Assembly: GCA_036278735.1 (NCBI GenBank)
Contig: DASUKM010000047.1
Span: forward strand, 135,191 to 199,190
Direction: 5' to 3'
Source of the DNA: DASUKM01 sp036278735
GTDB lineage: Bacteria; Acidobacteriota; Vicinamibacteria; Vicinamibacterales; 2-12-FULL-66-21
DNA: 64,000 nucleotides
The position numbers were made by a program, and so were the translations under genes. Positions 34,319 through 42,535 of this stretch are shown piece after piece (the first letter of the stretch is position 1; every line of letters begins with the position of its first letter). The notes under the pieces are model-generated. The model did not search any database, was not told where the DNA came from, and saw only the letters and a list, made by a program, of their open reading frames with translations.

Positions 34319-34352
34319 ACGCCCCGGCAGACACGAAGGAGCTCGAGTCAAC

Positions 34353-35504
34353 ATGAGCCGTAATGGTCGTTATCTCTTCACATCCGAATCGGTGACGGAA
34401 GGGCACCCCGACAAGATCGCGGACCAGATCTCCGATTCGATCCTCGATGCGATTCTCGCGCAGGACCCCACCGGCCGCGTGGCCTGCGAAACGTTGGTGA
34501 CGACCGGCCTGGCCATCATCGCCGGCGAGATTACGACGAGCTGCTACGTCGACTTCCCCAAGATCGTGCGCCAGACCATCAAGGACGTCGGCTACACGCG
34601 CGCGAAATACGGGTTCGACTCCGAGACCTGCGCCGTCCTCTCGTCGATCCACGAGCAGTCGCCCGACATCGCCATGGGCGTGGATCCGGGGGGCGCGGGG
34701 GACCAGGGCCTGATGTTCGGGTACGCCTGCACCGAGACGCCCGAACTGATGCCGATGCCGATCATGCTCGCGCACAAGCTCGTCAAGGCGCTGTCGTGCG
34801 CCCGGCGCGACGGCCTGCTCGAGTACTTGCGGCCCGACGGCAAATCGCAGGTGTCGATCGAATACGACGGCGGCGTGCCGGTGCGCGTCGACACCGTCGT
34901 CGTGTCGACGCAGCACAGCTCGACCGTCACCGCCGAGACGCTCCGCGACGACCTGACGGAGAAGATCGTCAACCGCGTGATCCCGGCCGAGATGATGGAC
35001 GGCAAGACGCGCGTGCTGATCAATCCGACCGGGCGCTTCGTCGTCGGCGGCCCGCACGGCGACGCGGGGGTGACCGGCCGCAAGATCATCGTCGACACGT
35101 ACGGCGGCGCGGCGCCGCACGGCGGCGGCGCGTTTTCCGGGAAGGATCCCACGAAGGTGGACCGCTCCGCCTGCTACATGGCGCGCCACGTGGCGAAGAA
35201 CGTCGTCGCGGCGGGCCTGGCCGACCGCTGCATGGTGCAGCTCGCATACGCGATTGGCGTCGCCGATCCCGTGTCCGTGCTGATCGACACGTTCGGCACC
35301 GGGCAGGTGCCCGACGAGAAGATCAGCGAGCTGGTGCGAGGGCACTTCAAGCTGACGCCGCGCGGGATCATCGAGTCGCTCGATCTGCGCCGGCCGATCT
35401 ACAAGAAGACGGCGGCCTTCGGGCACTTCGGGCGCACCGAGCCGGAGTTCACCTGGGAGCGCACCGACAAGGCGGACGCGCTTCGCGCGGAAGCCGGCCT
35501 CTGA
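34353..35504 (+). CDS. metK: S-adenosylmethionine synthetase
   Basis: 383 residues, standard length. Conserved segments: FTSESVTEGHPDKIADQISD (ATP/methionine site), GVDPGGAGDQGLMFGYACTE, FVVGGPHGDAGVTGRKIIVD, GGAAPHGGGAFSGKDPTKVD and RSACYMARHVAKNVVAAGLA. It makes S-adenosylmethionine from ATP and methionine as a cytosolic tetramer. ATG 34353 has GAAGGAG at 9-10 bp. It has its own promoter and a hairpin leader. The downstream PHP gene begins 26 bp after its stop and may be cotranscribed. Confidence 0.97.
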   Translation: MSRNGRYLFTSESVTEGHPDKIADQISDSILDAILAQDPTGRVACETLVTTGLAIIAGEITTSCYVDFPKIVRQTIKDVGYTRAKYGFDSETCAVLSSIHEQSPDIAMGVDPGGAGDQGLMFGYACTETPELMPMPIMLAHKLVKALSCARRDGLLEYLRPDGKSQVSIEYDGGVPVRVDTVVVSTQHSSTVTAETLRDDLTEKIVNRVIPAEMMDGKTRVLINPTGRFVVGGPHGDAGVTGRKIIVDTYGGAAPHGGGAFSGKDPTKVDRSACYMARHVAKNVVAAGLADRCMVQLAYAIGVADPVSVLIDTFGTGQVPDEKISELVRGHFKLTPRGIIESLDLRRPIYKKTAAFGHFGRTEPEFTWERTDKADALRAEAGL

Positions 35505-35529
35505 TCCGGCGATCTGATGAAATGATGCG

Positions 35530-37203
35530 GTGACGCGGTACTCACGGGCGGCGGTCGCGATCCTCGCGGCCGTCGTCTGTTTCGTCTTCCTCGTCGTTTT
35601 CCTCACCCTGCCGCCGCGACCCGCGCGGCTCGACCCGTCCGGCTGGGGCGACTTCCAGCGCCGCACGATCGCGGGCGCGTATCACGTTCACACCACGCGC
35701 TCCGACGGCGCCGGCGACAAGACCGCGGTCGCGGCCGCCGCCGCGCGCGCCGGGCTGCAGTTCGTCGTCCTGACCGATCACGGCGACGGCACGCGTCCGT
35801 CGGATCCGCCCGCCTACATCGACGGCGTGCTGTGTCTCGATGCCGTGGAAATCAGCACGGACGATGGTCATTACGTGGCGCTCGGGATGGCGCAGGCGCC
35901 GTACCCCCTGGGTGGGAGCGGCGCGGCGGTCGCCGAGGACGTCGCGCGCCTGGGCGGCTTCGGGATCGCCGCGCATCCCGACTCGCCGAAGCCGGAGTTG
36001 CGATGGTCCGCTCCCACCGTTGCTGTCGACGGCCTCGAGTGGCTCAACGCGGACAGCGAATGGCGCCGGCTCCCGCGGACGACCCTGGCCCGCGCGGCCG
36101 TGGGGTACCTGTTCCGGCCGCCCGCGGCGCTCGCCTCGCTGCTGCACCGTCCGGAGGAGACGTTCCGGCGCTGGGACGCCATGACGCGCACGCGACGCGT
36201 GGTCGGGCTGGCGGCGCTCGATGCCCACGGCGGCGTGCGCCGGCAGGACGAAGGGGCGTCGATCGCCGGCGGCATTCCCTCGTACGAGGCCAGCTTCCGC
36301 ACCTTCAGCGACCGGATCGTCCTCGAGCACCCGTTGAGCGGCGATGCCGCGGCGGATGCACGCGACGTGTACGCCGCGATTCGGGCCGGACGGCTGTTCA
36401 GTACGATCGACGCGGTCGCGGGCCCCGGGCTGATCGACTTCCACGCCGATACCGCCGCCGGCCGGGTCCCGATGGGAGGCGTGGTGCCGCAGGGGAGCGC
36501 GGCCACGCTCGTGGCGCGCGCGTTGGCGCCCGACGGCGCCGACGTCGTGTTGATGCACGACGGACGGGAGGTGCGCCATGCCCCGACCGGCGTGCGGGCA
36601 CGCGTCACCTCCGGCGAGGGGGCGTTTCGCGTCGAAGTGAGGGCTCCCGCGGCGCCCGGCGAACCGCCAGTTCCCTGGCTGGTGTCGAATCCGATCTACT
36701 TTCTGGCCCCGCACCCCTCGACGTCCTCGACGCCGCCGGAGGCGGGCGGCCGCGCCGTTCCGATCGAGACGTGGCACTTGGAGAAGGACGATTCGTCCAG
36801 CGGCATCCTGCGCACCTTTCAGGGAACGGTCGAGCTCGAGTACACCCTGGGCAAAGGGGAGCCGAGGAGTCAATTCGTCGCCGCGGTCGCGGCGCTGTCG
36901 CCAGGGTCTCCGATCGGTGCGATCGATTTCCACGCGGCGTCGAACCAACCCATGCGCGTGTCGGTTCAGCTCCGATTCGACCGGACCGGCGGCGCGCCCC
37001 GGTGGGGGAGCTCGGTCTATGTCTCGCGGCAGGGGGTCGCCGCCCGGGTCGAGGCCTCGGCCCTTCGGGCGATGCAGCGCGGGAGGCCCCCGCTTCCAGA
37101 CGCGCGCTCGGCCACCGGCCTGCTCTTCGTGATCGATCTGACCAACACGCCGCCCGGCCGCCACGGAATCCTGCGGCTGTCAAACGTCTCGCTCGGCGGC
37201 TGA
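35530..37203 (+). CDS. Membrane-anchored PHP-domain phosphoesterase
   Basis: 557 residues from GTG 35530. A single N-terminal membrane anchor (VAILAAVVCFVFLVVFLTLP) is followed by a PHP domain with metal ligands: AYHVHTTRSDGAGDK, FVVLTDHGDGTRPS, DAVEISTDDGHYVALG, FGIAAHPDSPKPELRW and GLAALDAHGGVRRQD. The last 200 residues form beta-rich domains, one containing EGAFRVEVRAPAAPGEPPVP, perhaps for substrate or surface binding. PHP enzymes hydrolyse phosphoesters with a trinuclear metal site; the substrate of this exported or periplasm-facing form is unknown. It probably follows metK in one transcript. Confidence 0.88.
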   Translation: MTRYSRAAVAILAAVVCFVFLVVFLTLPPRPARLDPSGWGDFQRRTIAGAYHVHTTRSDGAGDKTAVAAAAARAGLQFVVLTDHGDGTRPSDPPAYIDGVLCLDAVEISTDDGHYVALGMAQAPYPLGGSGAAVAEDVARLGGFGIAAHPDSPKPELRWSAPTVAVDGLEWLNADSEWRRLPRTTLARAAVGYLFRPPAALASLLHRPEETFRRWDAMTRTRRVVGLAALDAHGGVRRQDEGASIAGGIPSYEASFRTFSDRIVLEHPLSGDAAADARDVYAAIRAGRLFSTIDAVAGPGLIDFHADTAAGRVPMGGVVPQGSAATLVARALAPDGADVVLMHDGREVRHAPTGVRARVTSGEGAFRVEVRAPAAPGEPPVPWLVSNPIYFLAPHPSTSSTPPEAGGRAVPIETWHLEKDDSSSGILRTFQGTVELEYTLGKGEPRSQFVAAVAALSPGSPIGAIDFHAASNQPMRVSVQLRFDRTGGAPRWGSSVYVSRQGVAARVEASALRAMQRGRPPLPDARSATGLLFVIDLTNTPPGRHGILRLSNVSLGG

Positions 37204-37207
37204 ACGA

Positions 37208-37270
37208 CAGTCGCCAGTCACCAGCTACCAGCTTCCAGCCGCCAGCTTCCAGCTACCAGCCTCCAGTTCA
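37208..37270. repeat. Heptamer array CCAGCTA/CCAGCTT
   Basis: Eight consecutive 7-bp units (CCAGTCA, CCAGCTA, CCAGCTT, CCAGCCG, CCAGCTT, CCAGCTA, CCAGCCT, CCAGTTC) directly after the PHP gene stop. Its reverse complement family (GCTGGAA) reappears 470 bp on, where the insertion sequence entered. Confidence 0.9.
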
Positions 37271-37279
37271 TTTCAGAAT

Positions 37280-37321
37280 TAGTGAGCTAGTGCACTATAC
37301 ATATATGGCGCTAGTGAGCTA
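37280..37321 (+). promoter_or_regulatory. Operator/promoter of the YtrA-type GntR gene
   Basis: Three TAGTGNNCTA elements: TAGTGAGCTA at 37280-37289, the perfect palindrome TAGTGCACTA at 37288-37297 and TAGTGAGCTA at 37312-37321. The outer two are 32 bp apart, about three helical turns. An AT-rich core TATACATATATG lies between. This is the form expected for autoregulation by a GntR/YtrA repressor. Confidence 0.7.
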
Positions 37322-37333
37322 TGATGCTCCGTC

Positions 37334-37714
37334 ATGTTTATCGAGTTGAAACCGGATGATCCGAGGGCGGTTTACCGGCAGATTGCAGACGAGGTGCAGC
37401 GGGCGGTGGCAACGGGGGTGCTGAGGCCGGGGGATCCGCTGCCGGCGTCGCGGCAGCTGGCGGGGGAGCTGAAGGTCAATACGAATACCGTGCAGCACGC
37501 CTATCGGACGATCGTGCGGGAGGGGCTGGCCGAAGTGCGCAAGGGGCTGGGCACGTTCATCGTCGCGGCGCCGCGCGAGTCGCGCCAGCGTCCGGCGCTG
37601 CTGGCGCGTCAGATAGCGGAGCGGGCCTTGCGGGAGGCTTTCCGGCACGGCCTTCTCGCGAGCGATCTGATCGCCGCGCTCTCCGAAATCGCGCCGACCC
37701 GTCCTGACCGTTGA
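37334..37714 (+). CDS. YtrA-subfamily GntR transcriptional regulator
   Basis: 126 residues. The winged-helix domain has PDDPRAVYRQIADEVQRAVA, GDPLPASRQLAGELKVNTNT and VQHAYRTIVREGLAEVRKGL. Only about 50 residues follow, the short helical dimerisation tail that defines the YtrA group. Such repressors usually sit first in an operon with ABC transporter genes and respond to envelope stress or antibiotics. Here no transporter gene follows: the insertion sequence starts 36 bp downstream and, beyond it, the next gene (lptFG) is on the other strand. It is an orphan regulator with its own operator. Confidence 0.9.
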   Translation: MFIELKPDDPRAVYRQIADEVQRAVATGVLRPGDPLPASRQLAGELKVNTNTVQHAYRTIVREGLAEVRKGLGTFIVAAPRESRQRPALLARQIAERALREAFRHGLLASDLIAALSEIAPTRPDR

Positions 37715-37733
37715 AGGCAGACGCCAATGGCCA

Positions 37734-37749
37734 GCTGGAAGCTGGAAGC
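37734..37749 (+). repeat. Direct repeat flanking the insertion sequence (left)
   Basis: GCTGGAAGCTGGAAGC, identical to 39742-39757. The target was already a 7-bp repeat, so the duplicated length cannot be read exactly: it is 9 bp or 16 bp by sequence. IS1595 elements usually duplicate 8 bp. Confidence 0.85.
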
Positions 37750-37798
37750 GGCAATAATATACTTGACGGGGGAACTACTTAGAGATAGACTCGTATTC

Positions 37799-38776
37799 AT
37801 GAGTATGAATGCGCTGCCGGCGACCCTGTTAGAAGCGGTCAAATTCTTCTCTAATTCCGATAACTGCCGGGAATATCTGGTGGCCCGTCGCTGGCCAAAC
37901 GGCGTGACTTGCCCGACGTGCGGAAGCCAGACGGTCTATTTCGACCGCTCGCGCAACGGCTGGGAGTGCAAGACGCGGCATCCCCATCGTAAATTTACGC
38001 TCAAGACGGGCACGATTTTCGAGGATTCGCCGCTTGGTTTGGATAAGTGGCTTCCCGTTGTCTGGATGATCGCCAACTGCAAAAACGGCGTCTCCTCGTG
38101 GGAAATCCACCGCGCCATCGGCGTGACCCAGAAAACCGCGTGGTTCATGCTCCAGCGCGTGCGCCTGGCGATGCAGGACACGAACTCTGGTGGCAAACTG
38201 GGCGGCGATGTGGAAGTTGACGAAACTTACATCGGCGCGAAAGCTCGGAACATGCACGCCAGCAAGAAACGCCGGATCGGACTCTCGCAAACTGCTTCGA
38301 TGGTCGGCAAAGCGGCTGTGATGGGTCTGTTGCAGCGGCATCCAGAAAAAGGCAAGAGCACAATCCGGTTGTCGGTCATCGGCGGACGTAGGCGCACTGT
38401 GTTCCAGCCGACGATCGCTGAGCACGTCGCCCCCGGTGCGACCGTTCACACGGACACGCATCCATCGTACGGTGATATGCCGAAGGACTACATCCACAAA
38501 GTGATCAACCACGCGGAAAAGTACGTGGACGGCAACGTTCACACGAACGGCTGTGAAAATTTCTGGTCGCTCCTGAAGCGGGGGTTGAAGGGCACGTACG
38601 TGAGCGTCGAACCGTTCCACTTATTCCGCTACCTTGATGAGCAGGCATTCCGGTTCAACAACCGCAAGGACATGACCGACGCGGATCGGTTCAGTGCTGT
38701 CATCGCGAACATCGTTGGTCGTCGCCTGACATACAAGAACCTAATCGGACCAGTCGACCAGGTCCTTCCGGTGTAG
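37799..38776 (+). CDS. IS1595-family transposase (ISXO2-like DDE)
   Basis: 325 residues from ATG 37799 (another ATG 6 bp on is possible). An N-terminal zinc ribbon CPTCGSQTVYF...WECKTRH (about 38-66) and a helix-turn-helix (VSSWEIHRAIGVTQKTAWFM) precede the catalytic domain. Catalytic Asp residues lie in DVEVDETYIGAKARN and ATVHTDTHPSYGDMP, and the third position in HTNGCENFWSLLKRGLKGTY. It looks intact, so the element may be active. Transposition is by cut-and-paste within the inverted repeats at 37750 and 39741. Confidence 0.95.
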   Translation: MSMNALPATLLEAVKFFSNSDNCREYLVARRWPNGVTCPTCGSQTVYFDRSRNGWECKTRHPHRKFTLKTGTIFEDSPLGLDKWLPVVWMIANCKNGVSSWEIHRAIGVTQKTAWFMLQRVRLAMQDTNSGGKLGGDVEVDETYIGAKARNMHASKKRRIGLSQTASMVGKAAVMGLLQRHPEKGKSTIRLSVIGGRRRTVFQPTIAEHVAPGATVHTDTHPSYGDMPKDYIHKVINHAEKYVDGNVHTNGCENFWSLLKRGLKGTYVSVEPFHLFRYLDEQAFRFNNRKDMTDADRFSAVIANIVGRRLTYKNLIGPVDQVLPV

Positions 38777-38814
38777 AGACTTTGCCGCGTGGACGGAAAC
38801 GACACTGAAAAGGC

Positions 38815-38964
38815 CTATTTAGGTTTCGGGCCGCGCTTCTTTGGATTCTGAGCTGCTCTCACTTTGTACGCGTCGAGCCGTTTCTGAAGCTCGGGTCGCG
38901 AGACAGACAACAGTTTCTCTGTGAGTTTGACGAATGCGTCGTATTCCTTCGGTCGCCTAGGCAT
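38815..38964 (-). CDS. Small basic passenger protein in the IS (49 aa)
   Basis: 49 residues, starting at ATG 38964 just after the stop of the membrane-protein gene (ends 38969). The N-terminus is basic, PRRPKEYDAFVKLTEKLLSV, followed by RPELQKRLDAYKVRAAQNPK and a KKRGPKPK tail. Basic ends and a helix suggest a DNA- or RNA-binding accessory protein. Some IS1595-group elements carry passenger genes, but I do not recognise this one. It is short, so moderate certainty. Confidence 0.55.
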   Translation of the reverse strand: MPRRPKEYDAFVKLTEKLLSVSRPELQKRLDAYKVRAAQNPKKRGPKPK

Positions 38965-38968
38965 GACA

Positions 38969-39691
38969 TTACACCGTTGGTGCTTCGATACCACGACCGT
39001 AATGCACAAGTTCAGCCGGTACGAGGACGAATTCATGCATAAGGCTCGGGAACGATTCAATCCGTCCGTTCGCCTTCACAAAGTCGCCTACTGCGAGGGC
39101 CCTGATAGCTGTGCCGTCTTCTCCAGCAAAATACAGCGCCAGAGGCCTCGGATACTCTAGGACCGATCTCACGAATCTTGGTTTGTTCCTTTGGTAATCG
39201 ATAACAACCTTGACCCATTGCCCCCCTTGGCCATCATCGCCAGCATCGTCGGTGATGTCCTTTATTGCCCCTTCCACGGCCAGCCAGAGCCCCTTGTGGG
39301 GCTTCAACGCAGCATCCTTTTCTCGCGTAGTTTTGTCAGAGTACCCAATTTCAAAGAACTCATCAGGCGTCCTAACGCTAAATATCTTTTTCTCGGCTGG
39401 GTCGTAGTCGATCTTCTTCTGGGGGGCTTCTGCTTGGCTTGCGCCCGCGCTACCGAGTAACTGGCGCACTAGCATAATGATTTTTAGTTGGAACGTTACG
39501 ACGACAGCCGTCAGGACTGCCGCAAGCACGTAATGCCAAACCGGCCACGTCACGCCCCGCCGCCATTCCGACCATGCTTCTGGAATCGTCTGATGTGAGA
39601 TGGCCTGCCAAATAGTTGCAAGGCACGCTGCCGCAGTACACGTTGTGCCAACAGCAACAGCGACAGGGTGTTCGTTGAGCCACTTAAGCAT
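38969..39691 (-). CDS. Passenger membrane protein in the IS (240 aa)
   Basis: 240 residues. Two transmembrane segments lie near the N-terminus: VAVAVGTTCTAAACLATIWQ (about 10-30) and HYVLAAVLTAVVVTFQLKII (about 53-73). A soluble domain follows with DEFFEIGYSDKTTREKDAAL, HKGLWLAVEGAIKDITDD, WVKVVIDYQRNKPRFV and FVKANGRIESFPSLMHEFVL. The soluble part has the look of a beta-rich domain of an OB-like kind. No homologue comes to mind and no catalytic motif is seen. It lies wholly inside the element, near its right end, convergent with the transposase. Confidence 0.75.
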   Translation of the reverse strand: MLKWLNEHPVAVAVGTTCTAAACLATIWQAISHQTIPEAWSEWRRGVTWPVWHYVLAAVLTAVVVTFQLKIIMLVRQLLGSAGASQAEAPQKKIDYDPAEKKIFSVRTPDEFFEIGYSDKTTREKDAALKPHKGLWLAVEGAIKDITDDAGDDGQGGQWVKVVIDYQRNKPRFVRSVLEYPRPLALYFAGEDGTAIRALAVGDFVKANGRIESFPSLMHEFVLVPAELVHYGRGIEAPTV

Positions 39692-39741
39692 GAAGCTGAG
39701 CGTAGACGGTTGGGTTCTTCCCCGTCAAGTATATTATTACC

Positions 39742-39757
39742 GCTGGAAGCTGGAAGC
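39742..39757 (+). repeat. Direct repeat flanking the insertion sequence (right)
   Basis: Identical to 37734-37749. It joins straight to the 3' end of lptFG, which stops at 39760. Confidence 0.85.
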
Positions 39758-39759
39758 TT

Positions 39760-42087
39760 TTACGTTCTGGCCACCAGCAGCATGTACGCGGCGCTTCCGG
39801 CGACGATGACGTTTGGGGCCCAGGCGGCGAGCATCGGTTCGAGGAGGCCCGCCTTGCCGATGGCGGCGAAGGCGCCGCCGACGACCCAGTACGCGAGGGC
39901 CATCACGATCCCGATGCCAATCCCGTACAAGGTGCCGCGCTTGCCGGTCGTCATGCCAAAGGGGACCGCCAGCAGCGTCATGACCAGGGTGACGAATGGA
40001 AACGCCAGTTTGCGCTGGAGGTCGACGGTGAGCGGAATGATGTTGAAGCCGCTCGCCGCCAACTCGTCGATATAGCGGCGGAGCTGGCCGACGGTCATCA
40101 TCTCGGTGACGGGCTGCTCGGTCGCGAAATAATCGGGCGATTCGAGGGGGAGCGCGCGTTCGGTGAACGGGCGCCATGACTCGCCGTGCGAGAACTGCTG
40201 GACCCAGCCGGCGTTCGCCGTCCAGCCGCCGCCGCGGTACACGGCGCGCGCCGCGTAGGTCTCGCTCGCCAGCTGCCACCGCGCCGTGTCGGGGCGATAG
40301 ATCGTCAGGCCGTTCAGCGTGCCGTGCGGCGCGTCGTAGTAGCCGTAATGATAGATGTCGCCCGACCGGCCCACGAGCCAGCGGCGGTTCAGCACGTTGA
40401 AGATGCGCGGGGCACGGCCGCGGATTTCGGCGTCGAGCGCGTCGGCGCGGCGGTTGGCGCGCGCCAGGATCTGCTGCTCGAGCCCGAACAGCACGCCGCT
40501 CCAGACGAGCGACAGCAGCACGAGCGGCAGCGCCGCGCGGTAAATGCTGATGCCGCAGGCCTTCATCACCGACAGCTCGCTCGTACGGCTCAGGAGCCCG
40601 AACGTGACGAGCACGCTGATGAGCGCCGCCAGCGGGATCACGTAATAGATGTATTGCGGGGTGTAGTAGGCGAGCAGCCGCACCAGCATCGCGCCGGTCG
40701 CCTGTCCCTTGAACAGCTTGTCGGAGCGGTCCAGGAAGTTCGCGATGTAGAAAATCCCGAGAAGCGCGACGAACGAAACCGCCGTCGTCCGAAGGTAGAT
40801 CCGGCTGATGTAGCGATCGAGGATGCTCGGCGCCGGAATTTCGAGGCGGGGCAGCCGGACCACCACCACGACACGGCCGCGGCGCGCGGCGCCGGCAGCC
40901 GGCGGCGTGCCCGTGCGGCTGCGGGCCCAGGCGAAGAGGGCGGTGAGGCGTGCGGGGATCTGGAACGGCAGCCGTCCTTCGGCCCAGCGCGTCCGCCAGA
41001 CGAGCGCCGCGACGCCGATGGGCAGCAGGACCAGGTTCGGTACCCAGCGCGACACGTGCGGCTCGACGAGGTGTCCTTTCGTGAGCGCCTCGGCCAGATA
41101 GAGCAGCACGTAGTACGCAAAAATCACCGCGATCCCGACGACGAACCCGGACAGCTTGCTTTCGCGCGCGACGGTCAGCCCCAGGGCCAGGCCGATGATC
41201 GCGAACACGAGGCAGGCGGCCGGGAACGAGAACTTCTGCTGGATCGCCATGATCTCCTGGTGCGGCGACAGGCCGTGGGCCGCCTTGTCGGCCGCCTGCG
41301 CCCGCAGCTCCGGGATCGTCAGCTCGTTGATGCCGCGCTGCAGCTCCATCCGGGGAAACACGGAGTTCGGATCGAGCGCGACGATCAGCTCCTTGGGGAA
41401 CCGATAGGTCTGGACTTCCCCCCCTTTCAGCGGATTGCTCGAATACTGCGTGCCGTCCTCGAGGATCAGGTCGACGCGCTGTGCGGCGCGGTTGAGGTTC
41501 AACTGGCCGCGACGGGCCAGATAGATCACCGTCCGATCGGGCTTGCGGGTGTCGGCCACCAGCACGTCCCGCCAGCTTCCGCCCCCCGTCGTGACGTCGC
41601 GGACGTAGAGCACCCAGCCCGGGAAGTCGTCGAAGAAGACCTGGGGGTGAATGTCGTTTTCGACCCGCTTCGTGATGATGTCGTAGCTGAGCTGCCGAAA
41701 GGTCTGGTTGGCGTCCGGGATCGCGCGAATCATCACGTACAGGTTCGCCAGGCCGCAGCCGAGCGCCAGGATGAGCACCGGGCGCAGCAGGCGATAGGGG
41801 CTGACGCCGCAGGCCAGGAGCGCCACCACTTCGCGGTCCGCCGAGAGCCGTCCGAGGCCGATCAGCAGCCCGACCAGCAAAGCCATGGGAATCGTGAGGC
41901 CGAGGGCCTGCGGCACGAGGGTCAGGAGCATGCGGCCGACGACCGGCCATGACACCCCCTTGGACACCAGCGCCTCGAGCTGGTCCATGAACGGCGGCAG
42001 CACGAGGATGAACGTGAAAATCAGCAGCGACAGGAACAGCGGCGGCAGGATTTCCCGGATGACGTAGCGATCGATCGTGCGGAACAT
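39760..42087 (-). CDS. lptFG: LptF-LptG fusion: LPS export permease in one polypeptide
   Basis: 775 residues, twice the usual size of one YjgP/YjgQ permease. Residues 1-360 are one full LptF/G unit (MFRTIDRYVIREILPPLFLS, LTIPMALLVGLLIGLGRLSA, a periplasmic beta-jellyroll, then membrane helices near 300-370). After a charged linker (about 375-415) a second unit starts at LEIPAPSILDRYISRIYLRT and ends in VPFGMTTGKRGTLYGIGIGI and the last helix. The two would together form the LptB2FG transporter with LptB (60825-61550), extracting LPS from the inner membrane. No stop, frameshift or start codon with ribosome-binding site separates them, so I call it a true fusion. Confidence 0.93.
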   Translation of the reverse strand: MFRTIDRYVIREILPPLFLSLLIFTFILVLPPFMDQLEALVSKGVSWPVVGRMLLTLVPQALGLTIPMALLVGLLIGLGRLSADREVVALLACGVSPYRLLRPVLILALGCGLANLYVMIRAIPDANQTFRQLSYDIITKRVENDIHPQVFFDDFPGWVLYVRDVTTGGGSWRDVLVADTRKPDRTVIYLARRGQLNLNRAAQRVDLILEDGTQYSSNPLKGGEVQTYRFPKELIVALDPNSVFPRMELQRGINELTIPELRAQAADKAAHGLSPHQEIMAIQQKFSFPAACLVFAIIGLALGLTVARESKLSGFVVGIAVIFAYYVLLYLAEALTKGHLVEPHVSRWVPNLVLLPIGVAALVWRTRWAEGRLPFQIPARLTALFAWARSRTGTPPAAGAARRGRVVVVVRLPRLEIPAPSILDRYISRIYLRTTAVSFVALLGIFYIANFLDRSDKLFKGQATGAMLVRLLAYYTPQYIYYVIPLAALISVLVTFGLLSRTSELSVMKACGISIYRAALPLVLLSLVWSGVLFGLEQQILARANRRADALDAEIRGRAPRIFNVLNRRWLVGRSGDIYHYGYYDAPHGTLNGLTIYRPDTARWQLASETYAARAVYRGGGWTANAGWVQQFSHGESWRPFTERALPLESPDYFATEQPVTEMMTVGQLRRYIDELAASGFNIIPLTVDLQRKLAFPFVTLVMTLLAVPFGMTTGKRGTLYGIGIGIVMALAYWVVGGAFAAIGKAGLLEPMLAAWAPNVIVAGSAAYMLLVART

Positions 42088-42117
42088 CGGGTCGGCGGTG
42101 TCGAGGATAGCACGGGG

Positions 42118-42535
42118 GCGGGTTTTGGGCTTTAGGCTTTGGGCTTTAGGCTTTTGGGAGGGCTTTAGGGCGGAAACCTTAGGAAGGGCTGCACAGAGCG
42201 TCCACAGGCCGGTTTTTCTAGGGGTTTGGCTTGGTTCTGATAATGCATCTTATGTTAACTAAAACGGAGGACGGAGGACGGAGGACGGAGGACGGAAGGC
42301 GGATGGCGGATGGCGGGTGGCGGGATAGCGGATGACGGAAGGCGGATGACGGAAGGCGGATGGCGGGTGGCGGGATGGCGGATGGCGGATGGCGGATGGC
42401 GGATGGCGGATGGCGTCAGTAGCCAGTGCTTGTAGGACGCGGCGCGTGTTGGGTCGGCCCTTTACGGGCTGACAGACTGATAACCGGCAACGGGCAATCG
42501 GTTACCGGCAACCGGCAACTGGTTACTGGCTACTT
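42118..42535. repeat. Composite heptamer region between lptFG and parB
   Basis: About 420 bp without a gene. It holds GGGCTTT/AGGCTTT units (42118-42165), GGAGGAC units passing into GGCGGAT units with GGCGGGT and GACGGAA variants (about 42264-42415), and CCGGCAA/CTGGTTA/CTGGCTA units (about 42485-42535). Between them, 42450-42475 has GGGTCGGCCCTTTACGGGCTGAC, a hairpin also found at 52381-52403. TGCATCTTATGTTAACTAAAAC (about 42244-42265) is an AT-rich island that could contain the lptFG or another promoter. Confidence 0.85.

Larger units (their letters stand above)
37750..39741 (+). mobile_element. IS1595-like insertion sequence with passenger genes (1992 bp)
   Basis: The ends are inverted repeats: left GGCAATAATATACTTGAC, right its complement with GGT in place of GGC; about 21 of the first 22 bases match. 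Flanking direct repeats (37734-37749 and 39742-39757) confirm the borders. Inside are a DDE transposase gene on the plus strand and two convergent passenger genes on the minus strand. Base composition is visibly lower in GC than the surrounding chromosome. It sits between an orphan GntR gene and lptFG and disrupts no gene. Confidence 0.95.

Noticed and set aside
34219..34352. Known SAM riboswitch class upstream of metK
   Set aside because: I could not find the conserved cores of SAM-I, SAM-II or SAH RNAs; only a nested hairpin is supported.
42118..42529. A gene in the 440-bp spacer between lptFG and parB
   Set aside because: Open frames there are only translations of heptamer repeats; no start with ribosome-binding site.
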